Shown one piece after another: positions 8,783-16,819 of a DNA stretch of 64,000 bases. Every line of letters starts with the position of its first letter. The stretch's first letter is position 1. The DNA is from Streptomyces sp. NBC_01485 (lineage in GTDB: Bacteria > Actinomycetota > Actinomycetes > Streptomycetales > Streptomycetaceae). The DNA lies in NCBI RefSeq assembly GCF_036227125.1, contig NZ_CP109435.1, forward strand, positions 806,001 through 870,000, in the 5' to 3' direction. The translations under genes were made by a program, and so were the position numbers. The notes under the pieces are model-generated. The model saw only the letters and a program-made list of their open reading frames with translations. It did not search any database and was not told where the DNA came from.

Positions 8783-8817
8783 GGGAGGGGTGCCGGTGAG
8801 GCACCGGCACCCCTCCC
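8783..8817. terminator. Bidirectional terminator between convergent genes
   Basis: A perfect 16-base stem (GGGAGGGGTGCCGGTG at 8783-8798 pairing with 8802-8817) closed by a 3-base loop. It lies exactly between the stop of the plus-strand PCuAC gene and the stop of the minus-strand sigma factor gene, with no T tract, as usual in Streptomyces. Confidence 0.85.
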
Positions 8818-8818
8818 G

Positions 8819-9472
8819 TCACGCGGCGACGGCAGCCGGAACCGGAGGCTCCTCGGCTTCGTCGAGAAGCGCGACGAGGGTCGCCCGGGCTCGTGCCACG
8901 CGCGAACGGATCGTCCCGACAGGGCAGCCGCCGGCCTCGGCCGCTGCCTCGTAGGGCAGTCCCGTCAACTGGGTGAGGACGAACGCCTCACGGCGCTCGG
9001 CGGGCAGCGCGTCCAGCAGGTCGAGCAGGGCCACGCCCTCGTCGAAGCCGGGCAAGCCGCTCGGCTGGGCCCGCTCGGCCCAGGCCGTCCAGTCGTCGAC
9101 GTCGGCCGACCGCGGCCGGGTGGCGGCGTACCGCAGGCTGTCGACGAACGTGCGGCGTGCGATGGACAGCAGCCAGGTGCGCGCCGACGAGCGCCCCTCG
9201 AACCGGTGCAGGCTGCCGAGCGCCCGCAGGAACGTGTCCTGTGCGAGGTCGTCGGCCAGTTGGCGGTCGGCGGAGAGGTACGTGACGTAGCGGACGACGT
9301 CGGGACGCAGGGCACGCACGAAGCGGTCGACGGCGTCGGGATCGCCGGTGCGGGCGGCGAGGGCCCAGGCGGTGGCCGGGTCGTCGGGCGACGCCGTCGC
9401 ACCGGGCTGGTCCGCCGTCATGTGTCCCGCGTCGCGCTTCCTGGACGACAGGGGGAGGACAGGAGTGATCAC
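8819..9472 (-). CDS. ECF-family RNA polymerase sigma factor
   Basis: Extracytoplasmic-function sigma factor of about 200-217 residues. Region 2 is visible as RPDVVRYVTYLSADRQLADD followed by LAQDTFLRALGSLHRFEGRS; region 4 as LDALPAERREAFVLTQLTGL, then PYEAAAEAGGCPVGTIRSRV. I chose the GTG at 9472 because AAGGA stands six bases before it; the ATG at 9421 is the alternative and loses nothing conserved. Next to it, in the same orientation and upstream, are the Met-rich membrane protein and the copper operon. A copper- or envelope-stress role is therefore likely, and the Met-rich protein could act as its membrane sensor or anti-sigma. That link is inference. Confidence 0.88.
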   Translation of the reverse strand: MITPVLPLSSRKRDAGHMTADQPGATASPDDPATAWALAARTGDPDAVDRFVRALRPDVVRYVTYLSADRQLADDLAQDTFLRALGSLHRFEGRSSARTWLLSIARRTFVDSLRYAATRPRSADVDDWTAWAERAQPSGLPGFDEGVALLDLLDALPAERREAFVLTQLTGLPYEAAAEAGGCPVGTIRSRVARARATLVALLDEAEEPPVPAAVAA

Positions 9473-9682
9473 CTGATGTCCTTCTCGGGTGGTCCGGGAC
9501 CGCTCCGGCGCGGCGGCACGCACGCGAGCGTGAGTGGGAGCACGCCGGGCGTGGGGTGCGCCGTTGCGGAAGTCCCGGGACGGGAGTGGGAGCGGGTCGT
9601 ACGACGTGCACGACCCGTGCCCGAAGCCCCCCGGCACCGACTGACGCGGCGACCACGGGACGGCCTCGGGAAACCGGCTGTC

Positions 9683-10411
9683 TCAGACGACAGCGGTCCC
9701 GGCCGGAGGCCCCCGAGAGATGATCGTGTGCGTGAGCGTCAGCCGCGGCACGCGCTCCGAACGCTCGCGCGTCGGCCGCAGCCGGGGCCGACGCGGCGGG
9801 ACGGGCAGGGCGGCGAGGGGCAGCCGAAGCGGAGCGGCCAGCCATCCGGCGACGGCCCGCAGAAGGCGGAACGCGGCCTGCTCGCCGTAGGCCAGCCACA
9901 GACCGCTCAGCAGCGCGGCCAGCGCGTGGGCGGCGAGCATGCCGAGCGACGACGTGCCGCCCGTGCCGTGCGCCAGGTGACCGAGGTGCCCCGCGTGCGC
10001 CGAGTGGCCCATGTCCATGGACCCCATGGATCCCACGGAGCCCATCGACACCATGGAACCCATGTCCATCGCGTCCATGGGCATGGGCATGGGCATGGAA
10101 CCCATGGACATGCCGCCCATGTCCCGCGCCACGGAGCCCGTGCCGGCTCCCGACGGCGCCGACCGGGCCAGTGAGAAGGCGGAGTGGAGCGCGCCCTGCG
10201 CGACCACCGCGACGGACACCACCAGCGGGAGGCCGCGTTCACGGCCCGCCAGGGTCCACCCGACAGCGCTCGTGGCGGCGAACCCGGCGCCCATCGCCCA
10301 CCACGCCACGGTGGAGCCGGACATCAGGACGTGTCCGAGGGCGGCGAGCAGCACACAGACGGCCGCGAACACCGCGGCCCGTACCGTGCGCGCACCCCAC
10401 CCAGCAGTCAT
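9683..10411 (-). CDS. Met/His-rich integral membrane protein, probable copper-binding
   Basis: A 242-residue protein with predicted membrane helices at about residues 10-30, 34-52, 60-80 and 155-175. Between the third and fourth helices is an exposed loop of about 50 residues packed with methionine, glycine and histidine: MGGMSMGSMPMPMPMDAMDM, then MGSMGSMDMGHSAHAGHLGH. Such loops bind Cu(I) or Ag(I) in copper-resistance proteins of the PcoB/CopB/CusF type. The C-terminal 50 residues are proline/arginine-rich and cytoplasmic. It lies between the sigma factor gene and the PCuAC-copA genes, all on the minus strand. I do not recognise a named family. It could be a copper sensor for the sigma factor or a copper buffer. 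Confidence 0.75.
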   Translation of the reverse strand: MTAGWGARTVRAAVFAAVCVLLAALGHVLMSGSTVAWWAMGAGFAATSAVGWTLAGRERGLPLVVSVAVVAQGALHSAFSLARSAPSGAGTGSVARDMGGMSMGSMPMPMPMDAMDMGSMVSMGSVGSMGSMDMGHSAHAGHLGHLAHGTGGTSSLGMLAAHALAALLSGLWLAYGEQAAFRLLRAVAGWLAAPLRLPLAALPVPPRRPRLRPTRERSERVPRLTLTHTIISRGPPAGTAVV

Positions 10412-10561
10412 GACGGCCTCATCCTCGCATCCGGGCTCCGCCCGTCACCGGTGGGTACGCACCGGACCCGGACCCGCCACTCATCCCGAAGAGAGTGATA
10501 CAGGACACAGCGCCCCACCGGAACTCGACGGACGGTCCGGCCGACCCCTACAGGTGAGGGC

Positions 10562-11086
10562 TCATGTGCCGTCCTGGCCCGGCCGGACCACCACCGCGAG
10601 GGTCTTCACGGCCCCGCTGTGCTCGAAGTGCAGCGTGAACGAGACGAGATCGCCCGACTGCCAGTCCGGCTTCGCCGGCACTATCACGTCGAGGCCGTCC
10701 GGAGACATGGCGAGGCTGCCTCCGGCCGGTACGGCGACAGAGGCCACCGTCTGGTCGGAGGCCGCGTTGCCGCCGGTCATGACGTGACGGCTCAGTGTGG
10801 GCGTGCCCTCGCCGGCCTCGGCGGACGTCACCTTCAGCAACCGGTCGGCCGAGCCCCCGCTGTTGGTGATCCGGAAGAAGGCCGCCGTGACCGGGGTGTC
10901 CCCGGAGGGCGCGAACACCTTGCCGTCGGTGACCTTGATCAGGGCCGGGCTGCCGGCGTTGCCGTAGGCGGTCCACGTGCTCAGCCCGCCGAGCGCGAGG
11001 CCGCACGCGGCGACGGGCGCGAGCGCGGCGAGCAGGGTGTCGGTGAGCCGACGGCCGGTCGGCCGCCAGAGGGGCTGTCCGGTCAT
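10562..11086 (-). CDS. PCuAC-like extracytoplasmic copper chaperone
   Basis: A 174-residue protein with one N-terminal transmembrane or signal segment (about residues 17-36) and a PCu(A)C-type beta-sandwich. It shows the copper-site pattern more completely than its paralogue at 8216: TAAFFRITNSGGSADRLLKV, TLSRHVMTGG (His-x-Met-type ligands) and AGGSLAMSPDGLDVIV (second Met), ending FTLHFEHSGAVKTLAVVV. The ATG overlaps the copA stop (ATGA), so it is translated with the P-type ATPase. Expected role: accept exported Cu(I) or deliver copper to a cell-surface cupro-enzyme. Confidence 0.85.
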   Translation of the reverse strand: MTGQPLWRPTGRRLTDTLLAALAPVAACGLALGGLSTWTAYGNAGSPALIKVTDGKVFAPSGDTPVTAAFFRITNSGGSADRLLKVTSAEAGEGTPTLSRHVMTGGNAASDQTVASVAVPAGGSLAMSPDGLDVIVPAKPDWQSGDLVSFTLHFEHSGAVKTLAVVVRPGQDGT

Positions 11087-13359
11087 CGGGCGTTCCTCCG
11101 AACGCGCGGCTGCGACGGCTGCCAGGCGCGCAGCCGCAGGCTGTTGGCGACCACCAGCACCGAGCTGGCCGACATCGCCGCCGCCGCGAGCATCGGGTTC
11201 AGCAGGCCCACCATGGCCAGCGGGACGGTGACGAGGTTGTACCCGAAGGCCCAGACGAGGTTGACGCGGATCGTGCCCAGCGTGCGCCGGGCGAGCAGGA
11301 CCGCGTCCGCGAGGGCCTCGATGTCGCCGCGCACCAACGTCACATCGGCGGCACCGATGGCCACATCCGTACCGCTGCCCATGGCGATGCCCAGGTCGGC
11401 GCCGGCCAGCGCGGCGGCGTCGTTCACCCCGTCGCCGACCACCGCGACCCGGTACCCCTGCTCCTTCAACTCCCGTACGAGATCGGCCTTGCCCTCGGGC
11501 GTGCAGCGGGCGTGCACCTCCTCGATGCCCAGCGCCTGCGCCACGGCGCGGGCGGGCGCCGCACGGTCGCCGGTGGCGAGCACCGGCCGCACACCGAGAC
11601 GCCGCAGCCGCTCGACGGCCCGGTAGCTGCCGGGTCGTACGACGTCCCCGACCTCGATCAGCGCCGCGGCCACCCCGTCCACGCGGACCAGGACCGACGT
11701 GTGCGCGGCGGCTTCGGCCGGCAGCAGCGCGTCCGCGAGCGCCGGAGGCAACTCGTCGTCCGGCGCGAGGACTTCGACGAGCCGCCCCTCGACCCGGCCG
11801 CGCACACCCCGCCCCGGCAGGGCGCTGAACCCGTCCACGTCCGGCAGCCGCCGCTCGCCCGGCTCCCGCCGGGCGTACGCGGTGACGGCCCGCCCGAGCG
11901 GATGCTCCGAACCCTGTTCCACGGCCCCCGCCAGCCGCAGCACCTCGTCGCGGCCGAACCCGTCGGGTACGGCGGTGACCCTGGCGACGGTCATGTGGCC
12001 GGAAGTGAGCGTGCCGGTCTTGTCCAGGACGACGGCATCGATGTGCTGAAGCCCCTCCAGCGCCTGAGGGCCGGTGACCAGGACACCCAACTGGGCACCC
12101 CGGCCGGTGGCGGCCATCAGCGCGGTCGGGGTCGCCAGGCCCAGCGCACACGGGCAGGCCACGACCAGGACCGCCACGCACGCGGTGACAGCGGCCTGCG
12201 GATCAGCCCCGGCGCCCAGCCAGAACCCGAGCGCGGTGACGGCCAGCGCCAGCACCACCGGCACGAAGACCCCGGCCACCGAGTCGGCCAGCCGCTGCGC
12301 CCGCGCCTTCCCGGCCTGCGCGTCGGTGACCAGCCGGGTGATACGGGCGAGCTGTGTGTCCGCACCGACGGCGGTGGCCCGTACGAGCAGCAGCCCTCCC
12401 GCGTTGACGGCCCCGCCGACCACCGGGGTCCCCGGTCCGACCTCGACGGGCTCGCTCTCCCCGGTGACCAGGGACAGGTCCACGGCCGAACTGCCCTCCG
12501 TCACCTGCCCGTCGGTGGCGACCCGCTCCCCGGGCCGCACGACGAAGACCTGCCCGGCCCTCAACTCCTCGATCGGGACGAGCCGTTCGGAGCCGTCGTC
12601 CTCGCGAACGGACACCTCCTTGGCCGCGAGCCGCGCCAGCGACCGCAGCGCCTCCCCCGTCCCGTGCCGGGCCCGAGCCTCCAGAAACCGCCCCGCCAGC
12701 ACGAACAGCGGTACGCCGACGGCCGCTTCGAGATAGATGTGCGCGACGCCGTCCGAGGCGGTGGGCAGGAACGTGAACGGCATCCGCATCCAGGGGTCGC
12801 CGGCGCCTCCGAGGAAGAGCGCGTACGCCGACCACGCGAAGGACGCCACCACACCCAGCGACACCAGGGTGTCCATGGTCGCGGCGGAGTGCCGCAGCCC
12901 GCGTACCGCGCGCTCGTGGAAGGGCCAGGCGCCCCACACCGCGACGGGCGCCGTAAGCACGAAACACAGCCACTGCCAGTTGCGGAACTGCAGTCCGGGC
13001 GCCATCGACAGCACAAGCACGGGAAGTGCGAGCAGGGCGACGACGGCCAGCCGGTGCCGCGCCTGCCGGTCGGCCTCGGACGCACCGTCGCCGCCGTCAC
13101 CGTCCGCGGGCTCCTGCTTCGTGGGCGGCTCGGGCAGGGCGGCCGTGTAGCCGGCCTTCTCGACGGTCGCGACGAGTTCGTCCGGGCCGATGCCCGCCGG
13201 ATGACTCACGCGTGCCATCCCGGTGGCGAGATTGACGGTCGCCGTGACCCCGTCCAGCTTGCCGAGCTTCTTCTCGACCCGCGTCACGCAGGCCGCGCAG
13301 GTCATACCGCCGACGGTCAGATCGGTCGTCACGAGGACGGCCCCGGGTTCAGCGCCCAT
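11083..13359 (-). CDS. copA: Copper-exporting P1B-type ATPase
   Basis: A 758-residue heavy-metal P-type ATPase, full length for CopA. In order: an N-terminal metal-binding HMA domain with GMTCAAC (residues about 18-24), the membrane domain with the Cu(I)-site CPC in VVACPCALGLATP (about 400), the phosphorylated aspartate in DKTGTLTSGHM (about 445), the SEHPLG ATP-binding motif, and the hinge GDGVNDAAALAGADLGIAMG (about 645). It pumps Cu(I) out of the cytoplasm. It is the middle gene of a three-gene overlapping unit: a small membrane protein upstream (TGATG overlap) and the PCuAC chaperone downstream (ATGA overlap). Regulation is probably by a copper-sensing repressor encoded elsewhere. Confidence 0.95.
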   Translation of the reverse strand: MGAEPGAVLVTTDLTVGGMTCAACVTRVEKKLGKLDGVTATVNLATGMARVSHPAGIGPDELVATVEKAGYTAALPEPPTKQEPADGDGGDGASEADRQARHRLAVVALLALPVLVLSMAPGLQFRNWQWLCFVLTAPVAVWGAWPFHERAVRGLRHSAATMDTLVSLGVVASFAWSAYALFLGGAGDPWMRMPFTFLPTASDGVAHIYLEAAVGVPLFVLAGRFLEARARHGTGEALRSLARLAAKEVSVREDDGSERLVPIEELRAGQVFVVRPGERVATDGQVTEGSSAVDLSLVTGESEPVEVGPGTPVVGGAVNAGGLLLVRATAVGADTQLARITRLVTDAQAGKARAQRLADSVAGVFVPVVLALAVTALGFWLGAGADPQAAVTACVAVLVVACPCALGLATPTALMAATGRGAQLGVLVTGPQALEGLQHIDAVVLDKTGTLTSGHMTVARVTAVPDGFGRDEVLRLAGAVEQGSEHPLGRAVTAYARREPGERRLPDVDGFSALPGRGVRGRVEGRLVEVLAPDDELPPALADALLPAEAAAHTSVLVRVDGVAAALIEVGDVVRPGSYRAVERLRRLGVRPVLATGDRAAPARAVAQALGIEEVHARCTPEGKADLVRELKEQGYRVAVVGDGVNDAAALAGADLGIAMGSGTDVAIGAADVTLVRGDIEALADAVLLARRTLGTIRVNLVWAFGYNLVTVPLAMVGLLNPMLAAAAMSASSVLVVANSLRLRAWQPSQPRVRRNAR

Positions 13360-13613
13360 CAGCCGTGCCCTCCCTGCATGTCGCCCATGTCGCCCACACC
13401 TCCGCCACTGCCACCTTCCCCGCCACCGTCGCGGCTCGTGCCGTTGCCGTGAATACCGGGCGCGACAGGGCCGGCGCCGACACCCACGGCGTACGACACC
13501 GTGAAGATCAGAACCAGCAGCAGGAGGAAACCGCAGAGCGCGGGCGGAGGTGCCGCTTTCCGCAGTGCGGCACTCGTGCCGCCCAAGGAGGATTGCCGGG
13601 ACTCGTCCATCAA
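13359..13613 (-). CDS. Small membrane protein with Gly/Met/His tail
   Basis: An 84-residue protein with one strong transmembrane helix (CGFLLLLVLIFTVSYAVGVG, about residues 27-46), a cytoplasmic N terminus and a glycine-rich outer tail ending GDMGDMQGGHG. The tail residues could bind copper, and the gene opens the copA unit with a TGATG overlap. No named family recognised. Proteins of this size and shape often precede copA in actinobacteria, so a role in metal delivery or pump stability is plausible but unproven. Confidence 0.7.
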   Translation of the reverse strand: MMDESRQSSLGGTSAALRKAAPPPALCGFLLLLVLIFTVSYAVGVGAGPVAPGIHGNGTSRDGGGEGGSGGGVGDMGDMQGGHG

Positions 13614-13797
13614 CCGCGTCTCCAGGTCACGTCGTACGGCGTCACTCGGATCGCGCCGTACCGATTCAGTAGTCGGCCCGGAGACCGTCCAAGTTCCGGA
13701 GCACCTATGTGGCGCGCGTCACATGAAAGGTGGGGGCGGGCGGCCGACACCCGCCCTGCCTCCGACGGTCCGACGGCAGGGCGGCAGGGCGCTTGGC

Positions 13798-14225
13798 CTA
13801 CTCGGCGGACCGGGATCCGGCGGAGCGGCTGCGCACGGCGGCGAACACCGCGGCGGCCAGCCCCGGCACACCCACGATCAGTCCGGCGACGCCGAGCCCG
13901 CGGGCGGTCGAGTCACTGCTCGACGCCGTCTCCGTGGACCTGTCGAAGCTCTTCGTGGTCGTCGTCCCGTCACCTTGGCGGTCCAGCCGTCCTGCGGCGA
14001 GACGAGCACCCCGAGGACGGGAGGGTCGATGGGGAGGAAGACCTGCACCTTGTTGGTACTGGCCGTGTCCTCCTCGTTGGGGACCCGGAAGGTGAGGACG
14101 CAGTCCGTGGCGCCCTTGGCGTAGCTCTCGGGGTGGACGGTGACGTGCGCGGAGGCGGCACCGGCGGCGGCCAGGGTGGCGACAAGGCCGGCCCTGCGCA
14201 GGGCGGTGGTGCGAGTCGTGGACAT
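13798..14225 (-). pseudogene. YcnI (DUF1775) copper-associated protein with internal deletion
   Basis: The ATG at 14225 starts a normal secreted YcnI protein: a signal peptide ending in AGAASA and the mature start HVTVHPESYAKGATDCVLTF, where the N-terminal histidine is the copper ligand of the family. It continues through VFLPIDPPVLGVLVSPQDGW, then breaks near 13970. In another frame the C-terminal part resumes as STARGLGVAGLIVGVPGLAA, followed by VFAAVRSRS and a stop at 13798. Intact family members have roughly 90-100 more residues in between. The gene therefore carries an internal deletion that also shifts frame and removes the core sheet and the link to the membrane anchor. A truncated secreted peptide might still be made. 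Confidence 0.82.
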
Positions 14226-14349
14226 GGGTGAGTTGATCTCCGTACTCAGCCGTCGCCCCACGGGGCCGCACCCATGAACGCCCGTCCGGCCAGCCCGAGG
14301 ACGACCGGATACAGTGCGCGAGACGGCAGCCTGGACAGAGAGGGGAAAC

Positions 14350-15570
14350 GTGACCGACACCAGCAACACCCGACCCGCCGACAGCGAAGTGAAAGCTCCG
14401 CGGCAGAGCCGACTGCACCGCCTGATGCGCTACATCCCCCTGATCGCCCCCGTCCTGCTGTGGGCCGTGCCCTGCTGGGTGCTCCTGTACACCGGCCAGC
14501 ACTGGCCGCTGCCCGTCACGCTGGTCGGCACCGCCCTGTTCGTCCTCGGCCTCGTTGGTATGCCGCTCGCGATGGGGCGCGGCCACGGCCGGCGCCAGCA
14601 GGACCGGGCGGCGATCGTCGGTGACACCCTGCTGGGCGCCAGTTGGGTTCTGTTCACCTGGTCCGTTCTGCTCGGCGTCCTGTTGCGGCTCGCCCTGACC
14701 GTGGCCGGCGTCGGCGAGGGTCAGGACAGCGCCCGAATCGTCACGTGGGCCGTCCTCGGCGTAACCGCCGTACTGCTCGCCTGGGGGTACGCCGAAGCCC
14801 GCCGCGTGCCGCGCGTGCGCCGCCTCGACGTGCAACTCCCGCGGCTGGGTGCCGGGTTGGACGGCACCCGCGTCGTCCTCATCACCGACACCCACTACGG
14901 CCCACTCGATCGGGCCCGCTGGTCGGCGCGGGTGTGCGAGACGGTGAACACCCTGGAAGCCGACCTGGTCTGCCACACCGGCGACATCGCGGACGGCACG
15001 GCCGAACGGCGCCGCGCCCAGGCCGTCCCACTCGGCACCGTCCGAGCCACCTGTGCCCGGGTATACGTCACCGGCAACCACGAGTACTACAGCGAGGCCC
15101 AAGGCTGGGTCGACCTGATGGGCGAGCTGGGCTGGGAGCCGCTGCGCAACCGCCATCTGCTGCTCGAACGCGGAGGCGACACCCTCGTGGTCGCCGGCGT
15201 GGATGACGTCACCGCCGAGTCCTCCGGCCTGGCGGGCCACCGCGCCCACCTCGCCGGGGCCTTGAACGGTGCCGACCCCGGCCTACCCGTCCTGCTCTTG
15301 GCGCACCAGCCCAAGTTCGTCGACCGGGCGGCAGCCGACGGCATCGACCTCCAACTCTCCGGCCACACCCACGGCGGCCAGATCTGGCCCTTCCACCACC
15401 TGGTCCGCATCGACCAGCCCGCCCTCGCCGGCCTCAGCCACCACGGCACCCGCACCCTCCTCTACACCAGCCGCGGCACCGGCTTCTGGGGCCCGCCGTT
15501 CCGCGTCTTCGCCCCCAGCGAGATCACCCTGCTCGTGCTCCGCTCCCCGCACCTGCCCACCTCGCTGTAG
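14350..15570 (+). CDS. Membrane-anchored calcineurin-like metallophosphoesterase
   Basis: A 406-residue protein with four N-terminal transmembrane helices (about residues 27-45, 50-70, 92-112 and 128-148), followed by a metallophosphoesterase domain. The two-metal site is readable in order: ITDTHYG (DxH), CHTGDIADG (GDxxD), VTGNHEYY (GNHE) and QLSGHTHGGQIWPF (GHxHGGQ). The domain probably faces the cytoplasm or cell surface and cleaves a phosphodiester, as in the YaeI/YkuE group acting on lipid-linked phosphates. I chose the GTG at 14350, which follows AGAGGGGAA, rather than the upstream in-frame start. The gene is monocistronic and ends before a hairpin terminator. Confidence 0.88.
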   Translation: MTDTSNTRPADSEVKAPRQSRLHRLMRYIPLIAPVLLWAVPCWVLLYTGQHWPLPVTLVGTALFVLGLVGMPLAMGRGHGRRQQDRAAIVGDTLLGASWVLFTWSVLLGVLLRLALTVAGVGEGQDSARIVTWAVLGVTAVLLAWGYAEARRVPRVRRLDVQLPRLGAGLDGTRVVLITDTHYGPLDRARWSARVCETVNTLEADLVCHTGDIADGTAERRRAQAVPLGTVRATCARVYVTGNHEYYSEAQGWVDLMGELGWEPLRNRHLLLERGGDTLVVAGVDDVTAESSGLAGHRAHLAGALNGADPGLPVLLLAHQPKFVDRAAADGIDLQLSGHTHGGQIWPFHHLVRIDQPALAGLSHHGTRTLLYTSRGTGFWGPPFRVFAPSEITLLVLRSPHLPTSL

Positions 15571-15812
15571 CACTGGGCGGGCCAACACATCCGCTTGGAG
15601 CAGTCCACGAGCCGAGGGGTGCGGCGTCGACAGAGGACCAGTCCCGTCTCGCTGAGGACAAGATCTGGACCATTCCCGGGCCGACGGCTCCAACGAGCCA
15701 TACGTGGCCACGTTTTACGCAGGTCAGCGACGCGTGACGCCTGTACCGCCGGCAGACCAAGAGTCTGCCGGTACATCGGCAGGAAGACTCGTGTCGTTGC
15801 GCCGGCCATGTC
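15571..15812. other. Intergenic space between convergent genes
   Basis: About 240 bases between the metallophosphoesterase and ung stop codons. Apart from the hairpin at 15749-15771 I see no gene, repeat or conserved site. Confidence 0.5.
15749..15771. terminator. Hairpin between convergent genes
   Basis: CCGGCAGAC at 15749-15757 and its exact complement GTCTGCCGG at 15763-15771 enclose a 5-base loop. Flanking bases allow a slightly longer stem. It is placed between the metallophosphoesterase gene and ung, both of which end toward it. Confidence 0.6.
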
Positions 15813-16490
15813 CTACGGCAGGCGCCACTCCACCGGCTGCGCACCCTGCCCGACCAGCAGGTCGTTGGCCCGGCTGAACGGCCGCGAACCGAAGAAGCCA
15901 CGGTCCGCCGACATCGGCGACGGATGCGCGGACTCGATCGCGGGAAGATCCCCCAGCAACGGCCGGGCATTGCGGGCATCCCTGCCCCACAGAATCGACA
16001 CCAGCGGCTTACCGCGCGCCGCCAGCGCCCGGATCGCCTGCTCCGTCACCTCCTCCCACCCCTTGTCGCGATGCGCGCCCGGTTTGCGTGGAGCGGTGGT
16101 GAGCGCCCTGTTGAGCAGCAGCACCCCCTGCTGCGTCCACGGCGTCAGATCCCCGTTCGACGGCCGGGGCAGCCCAAGGTCGGAATGCATCTCCCGAAAA
16201 ATGTTCTCCAGACTGCCCGGCAGCGAACGCACCTCCGGCGCCACCGCGAAACTCAACCCGATCGCCATCCCCGGCGTGGGATAGGGATCCTGGCCGACAA
16301 TCAGGACGCGGACGTCGTCGAAGGGCTGCTGGAAGGCCCGCAGGACATTCGCCCCGGACGGAAGGTACGTCCGGCCCGACGCTATCTCCGCCCGCAGGAA
16401 GTCCCCCATCGCAGCGATACGTTCCGCCACGGGCTCGAGTGCCTTCGCCCAGCCGGCTTCAACAAGTTCATTCAAAGGTCGTGGTGCCAC
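15813..16490 (-). CDS. ung: Uracil-DNA glycosylase, family 1
   Basis: A 225-residue uracil-DNA glycosylase, full length. It has the water-activating loop [12 protein letters not shown] (about residue 62), [34 protein letters not shown] and the DNA-intercalation loop [20 protein letters not shown]. It removes uracil from DNA as the first step of base-excision repair. The sequence is intact, whereas the fragment at 16694-16819 on the opposite strand derives from a second, related ung gene. Streptomyces usually carry two ung genes, so this strain appears to keep one working copy here. Confidence 0.95.
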   Translation of the reverse strand: MAPRPLNELVEAGWAKALEPVAERIAAMGDFLRAEIASGRTYLPSGANVLRAFQQPFDDVRVLIVGQDPYPTPGMAIGLSFAVAPEVRSLPGSLENIFREMHSDLGLPRPSNGDLTPWTQQGVLLLNRALTTAPRKPGAHRDKGWEEVTEQAIRALAARGKPLVSILWGRDARNARPLLGDLPAIESAHPSPMSADRGFFGSRPFSRANDLLVGQGAQPVEWRLP

Positions 16491-16567
16491 GCCGCGTCAC
16501 TCTACTGGCACACACAGACGTTCCGCAGAGACAATGATCCCTGTACACAGGACCCCTCCCCCAGGCG

Positions 16568-16684
16568 CTATTCTTCCTCCTCCTCGAGATCCGCGAGCCG
16601 TTCCAGCAGATCAGACAACCGGTCACCGGGAAGGAGGGGAGCCTGTCGCATCCAGTGATCAAGCCACTCCGTCACAGTCATCAT
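16568..16684 (-). CDS. Possible small protein of 38 residues
   Basis: A short frame starting ATGATG with an AGGA element immediately before it. It encodes [20 protein letters not shown] followed by an acidic, leucine-rich helix ending in five glutamates. The amphipathic, acidic character and normal codon use suggest a real small protein, but the ribosome-binding site spacing is poor and I recognise no family. It lies between ung and the fossil second ung, where one would expect debris. Confidence 0.35.
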   Translation of the reverse strand: MMTVTEWLDHWMRQAPLLPGDRLSDLLERLADLEEEEE

Positions 16685-16693
16685 TCCTGGTCA

Positions 16694-16819
16694 ACTCACA
16701 CCGGCCTGGGCCTGCCCCAGCCGTCCAACCGCGGCTTCTTCGGCTCACGGCCGTTCAGCAGGGCCAACGACCTGCTGGTCCGGCAGGGAGCTCAGCCGGT
16801 GGACTGGCGCCTGCCGTGA
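16694..16819 (+). pseudogene. ung: Fossil second uracil-DNA glycosylase (internal deletion)
   Basis: Forty-two codons reading [12 protein letters not shown] joined directly to [20 protein letters not shown] and then QPVDWRLP and a stop. In an intact Ung these two pieces are about 75 residues apart (compare LGLPRPSN and RGFFGSRPF in the intact gene at 15813-16490). The join removes the middle of the protein, including the active-site region before the DNA-binding loop, and no N-terminal half is seen upstream. The spelling differs from the intact copy at several residues, so it is a true paralogue and not a partial duplication. Its TGA overlaps the GTG start of the kinase gene (GTGA), so an old operon junction has survived. 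Confidence 0.85.

Noticed and set aside
15571-15812. Possible transposase remnant in the gap before ung
   Set aside because: Arg/Leu-rich frames in this gap show no DDE motif, terminal inverted repeats or target duplication.
16534-16815. Upstream extension of the kinase frame
   Set aside because: Pro/Ser-rich text out of frame with the ung fossil; the GTG at 16816 overlapping the fossil's stop is the better start.
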